The notes under the pieces were generated by a model. The model saw only the letters and a list, made by a program, of their open reading frames with translations, searched no databases and was not told the DNA's origin. Positions 62,752 through 64,000 of a stretch of 64,000 bases of DNA are shown here, one piece after another (position 1 is the stretch's first letter; every line of letters begins with the position of its first letter). Source of the DNA: Cyclobacteriaceae bacterium (GTDB lineage: Bacteria; Bacteroidota; Bacteroidia; Cytophagales; Cyclobacteriaceae). The stretch is taken from positions 62,001-126,000 of the forward strand of contig JANQOR010000004.1 of assembly GCA_028285685.1 (NCBI GenBank). The letters run 5' to 3'. The position numbers and the translations under genes are program-made.

Positions 62752-62977
62752 TCGGAGAGATGACGCGGATATAATGGAAAAGTTACACAATGCCCGATCT
62801 AAAAAGAAATAAGTGCCTTCTTCAAGAAGGAGCAATCACATTCACGCTAAGTCATTTTTGCTCATGAGGAGAAATCGACTTTGATTTAAATGACAAATTC
62901 CACATTCCAATAATTCCAAATCAAAATTGTCAACTGGCCAAAAACCAAATCGGCTTTTTGAGATTCCCCTCTGGACT

Positions 62978-63430
62978 CTAATTCTTCACATACCATTTGA
63001 ATGCTCGCTTCCTCTTACTGTGCCCAAGTATCTCGCCAGTGATAGTGTTGCTGGTCATCGCGTCGCTGTTTCCATTGGTTCCACCAATCATAACCCATTC
63101 CAAATTCTCTTTTAAGGTGACGGTGAAATCATTGAAGTCGGGTGTCTGACCGTAGATTGGTTCTATCTGTCCAAAGACGATGGAATCGCTCATGATCGTG
63201 AGAAAGGAAGCATCTGCTAGATGCTCCACTTTTCTCTTTGGATTGGAGGGACTCTGTGCCCACCAGGCCATCCGAATCTCTTTCCCGTTGCGAATTGCCT
63301 CAATAAGGTCACCGATGTTGCCATTCTCTCTTTTGCCTTCTGAATCATTATGGTAAACCATTGTCCAGGAAACTTGCGCTTGAGTTACTATTGCTGCGAG
63401 GAGGAGGATTGTAAAGATGGTTGATTTCAT
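62978..63430 (-). CDS. Exported protein of unknown function, paralogue of the next
   Basis: 150 residues with signal peptide MKSTIFTILLLAAIVTQAQ. It shares with the neighbouring 63433 protein a core: VSWTMVYHND(S)EG..NG(N)..L..(I)RNG..(I)RMAWW, then KVEHLADASFLTIMSDS and a C-terminal IGGTNGNSDAMTSNTITGEI(L)GHSKRKRAFKW. The pair is a tandem duplication separated by two bases. I do not recognise the family. Confidence 0.65.
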   Translation of the reverse strand: MKSTIFTILLLAAIVTQAQVSWTMVYHNDSEGKRENGNIGDLIEAIRNGKEIRMAWWAQSPSNPKRKVEHLADASFLTIMSDSIVFGQIEPIYGQTPDFNDFTVTLKENLEWVMIGGTNGNSDAMTSNTITGEILGHSKRKRAFKWYVKN

Positions 63431-63432
63431 TT

Positions 63433-63969
63433 CTATTTTGTTAAAAAAAGTGGGTTTGAATCAGAATTGTTGTCTAATCCAGACATATTAATCATCCAGG
63501 TCATTGTGTGACGCTGCGGCACTCGTCGATGTACTTTGTTTGTTACCCGGTTGTACCAGACTGCATCGAACGATCCATTCGTCGAAATGGCGACTCTCCA
63601 TTCGTGATCAAAAAGTGATGAATCTGCATAGTTTGCTGATTGGTTTTCCCAATCGACCCTGGATAGGACCTGGGGGTCCAGATGGACAATTACTTCATTT
63701 TCGTTGATAATCGCTATCCAGATTGGATCAGCAAGATGCTCGATCGATTTGTCTTCCTTTTTCCAACCCCAGGCTAGACGAAGGTCATAGCCCTTTCTCA
63801 AGAATCTGATCAACTCTTGCGTACTCCCTTCAAGAACAGAACCGTCAGCATGGGTTTTATAAACAGGTTTCCAGCCAACTACTTCTTCCTTGGGACCGGA
63901 ATACTTGTGCGTGAAAAACCCAGTGAGGAAGGTAACAACAACTATAACCGCTACCTTAGTTGTATTCAT
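63433..63969 (-). CDS. Exported or anchored protein of unknown function, paralogue pair
   Basis: 178 residues. N-terminal helix (VAVIVVVTFLTGFFTHKYS) may be a signal or anchor. Shared core with the neighbour: VGWKPVYKTHADGSVLEGSTQELIRFLRKGYDLRLAWGW, KSIEHLADPIWIAIINENEVIV and ISTNGSFDAVWYNRVTNKV, plus RHTMTWMIN near the end. The window closes 31 bases past the start codon. Function unknown. Confidence 0.65.
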   Translation of the reverse strand: MNTTKVAVIVVVTFLTGFFTHKYSGPKEEVVGWKPVYKTHADGSVLEGSTQELIRFLRKGYDLRLAWGWKKEDKSIEHLADPIWIAIINENEVIVHLDPQVLSRVDWENQSANYADSSLFDHEWRVAISTNGSFDAVWYNRVTNKVHRRVPQRHTMTWMINMSGLDNNSDSNPLFLTK

Positions 63970-64000
63970 AAAGCCAAGTTAGCTTACAAGACTAAGAGAG

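Overview
The window reads as chromosome of a member of the Bacteroidota, most probably a marine or soil member of the Cytophagales. The assignment rests on family content: DUF5916, DUF3667, DUF3822, DUF4252, TIGR02757, PadR plus 'permease prefix' FtsX-type permeases, TPR/AraC hybrids. It also rests on promoter-like TTG/TAnnTTTG sequences and the near absence of strong Shine-Dalgarno sites. Coding density is high, with many 1-8 base gene overlaps. There is no insertion sequence, prophage, CRISPR array, tRNA or rRNA.

Layout. 1-14.8 kb: exported or membrane proteins and one-component regulators (partial M20 peptidase, membrane AraC regulator, alpha/beta hydrolase, LanC-like lipoprotein without zinc ligands, LytTR regulator, DUF711 lipoprotein, NAD(P)-binding protein, propeller-like repeat protein, TPR-AraC regulator, Vps62/beta-gamma-crystallin protein, DUF5916 outer-membrane protein, TerB-like protein). 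14.9-23.2 kb: a complete trp operon trpE-G-D-C-F-B-A followed by a DAHP synthase and a pterin-dependent aromatic amino acid hydroxylase. It is preceded by a classical ribosome-mediated attenuator: a 16-residue leader peptide with three consecutive Trp codons, a pause hairpin, a 10-bp antiterminator and an intrinsic terminator. 23.2-24.1 kb: two tandem, diverged copies of an apparently undescribed structured RNA of about 260 nt. Each has its own promoter-like element and intrinsic terminator, and base-pair-compensating differences are visible between the copies.

24-32 kb: a cysteine-less lipoamide-dehydrogenase-like flavoprotein, then exported peptidases (prolyl oligopeptidase, S9 lipoprotein peptidase with DinB-like partner, M81/MlrC-like). 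32-44 kb: a TPR hybrid histidine kinase, then two PadR-controlled clusters of large FtsX-type permeases without their own ATPase; the second PadR gene has a perfect 26-bp direct repeat as candidate operator. 44-58 kb: housekeeping and envelope genes (amidohydrolase, DUF3667, NfeD protease, LysM/DPBB protein, TIGR02757, pyrE, two Nudix hydrolases, coaD, DUF3822, DUF1573, YggS, GH3, LysE). 58-64 kb: a minus-strand operon of ECF sigma factor, putative anti-sigma, two DUF4252 proteins and an ABC-2 transporter, then two related exported proteins of unknown function at the right edge.

Most noteworthy: the tandem RNA locus, the trp attenuator with its unusual operon content (Trp synthesis plus DAHP synthase plus aromatic hydroxylase under one leader), the crystallin-fused Vps62 protein, and several enzyme homologues that have lost catalytic or metal-binding residues. 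All calls come from reading the sequence by eye; no database search was run.
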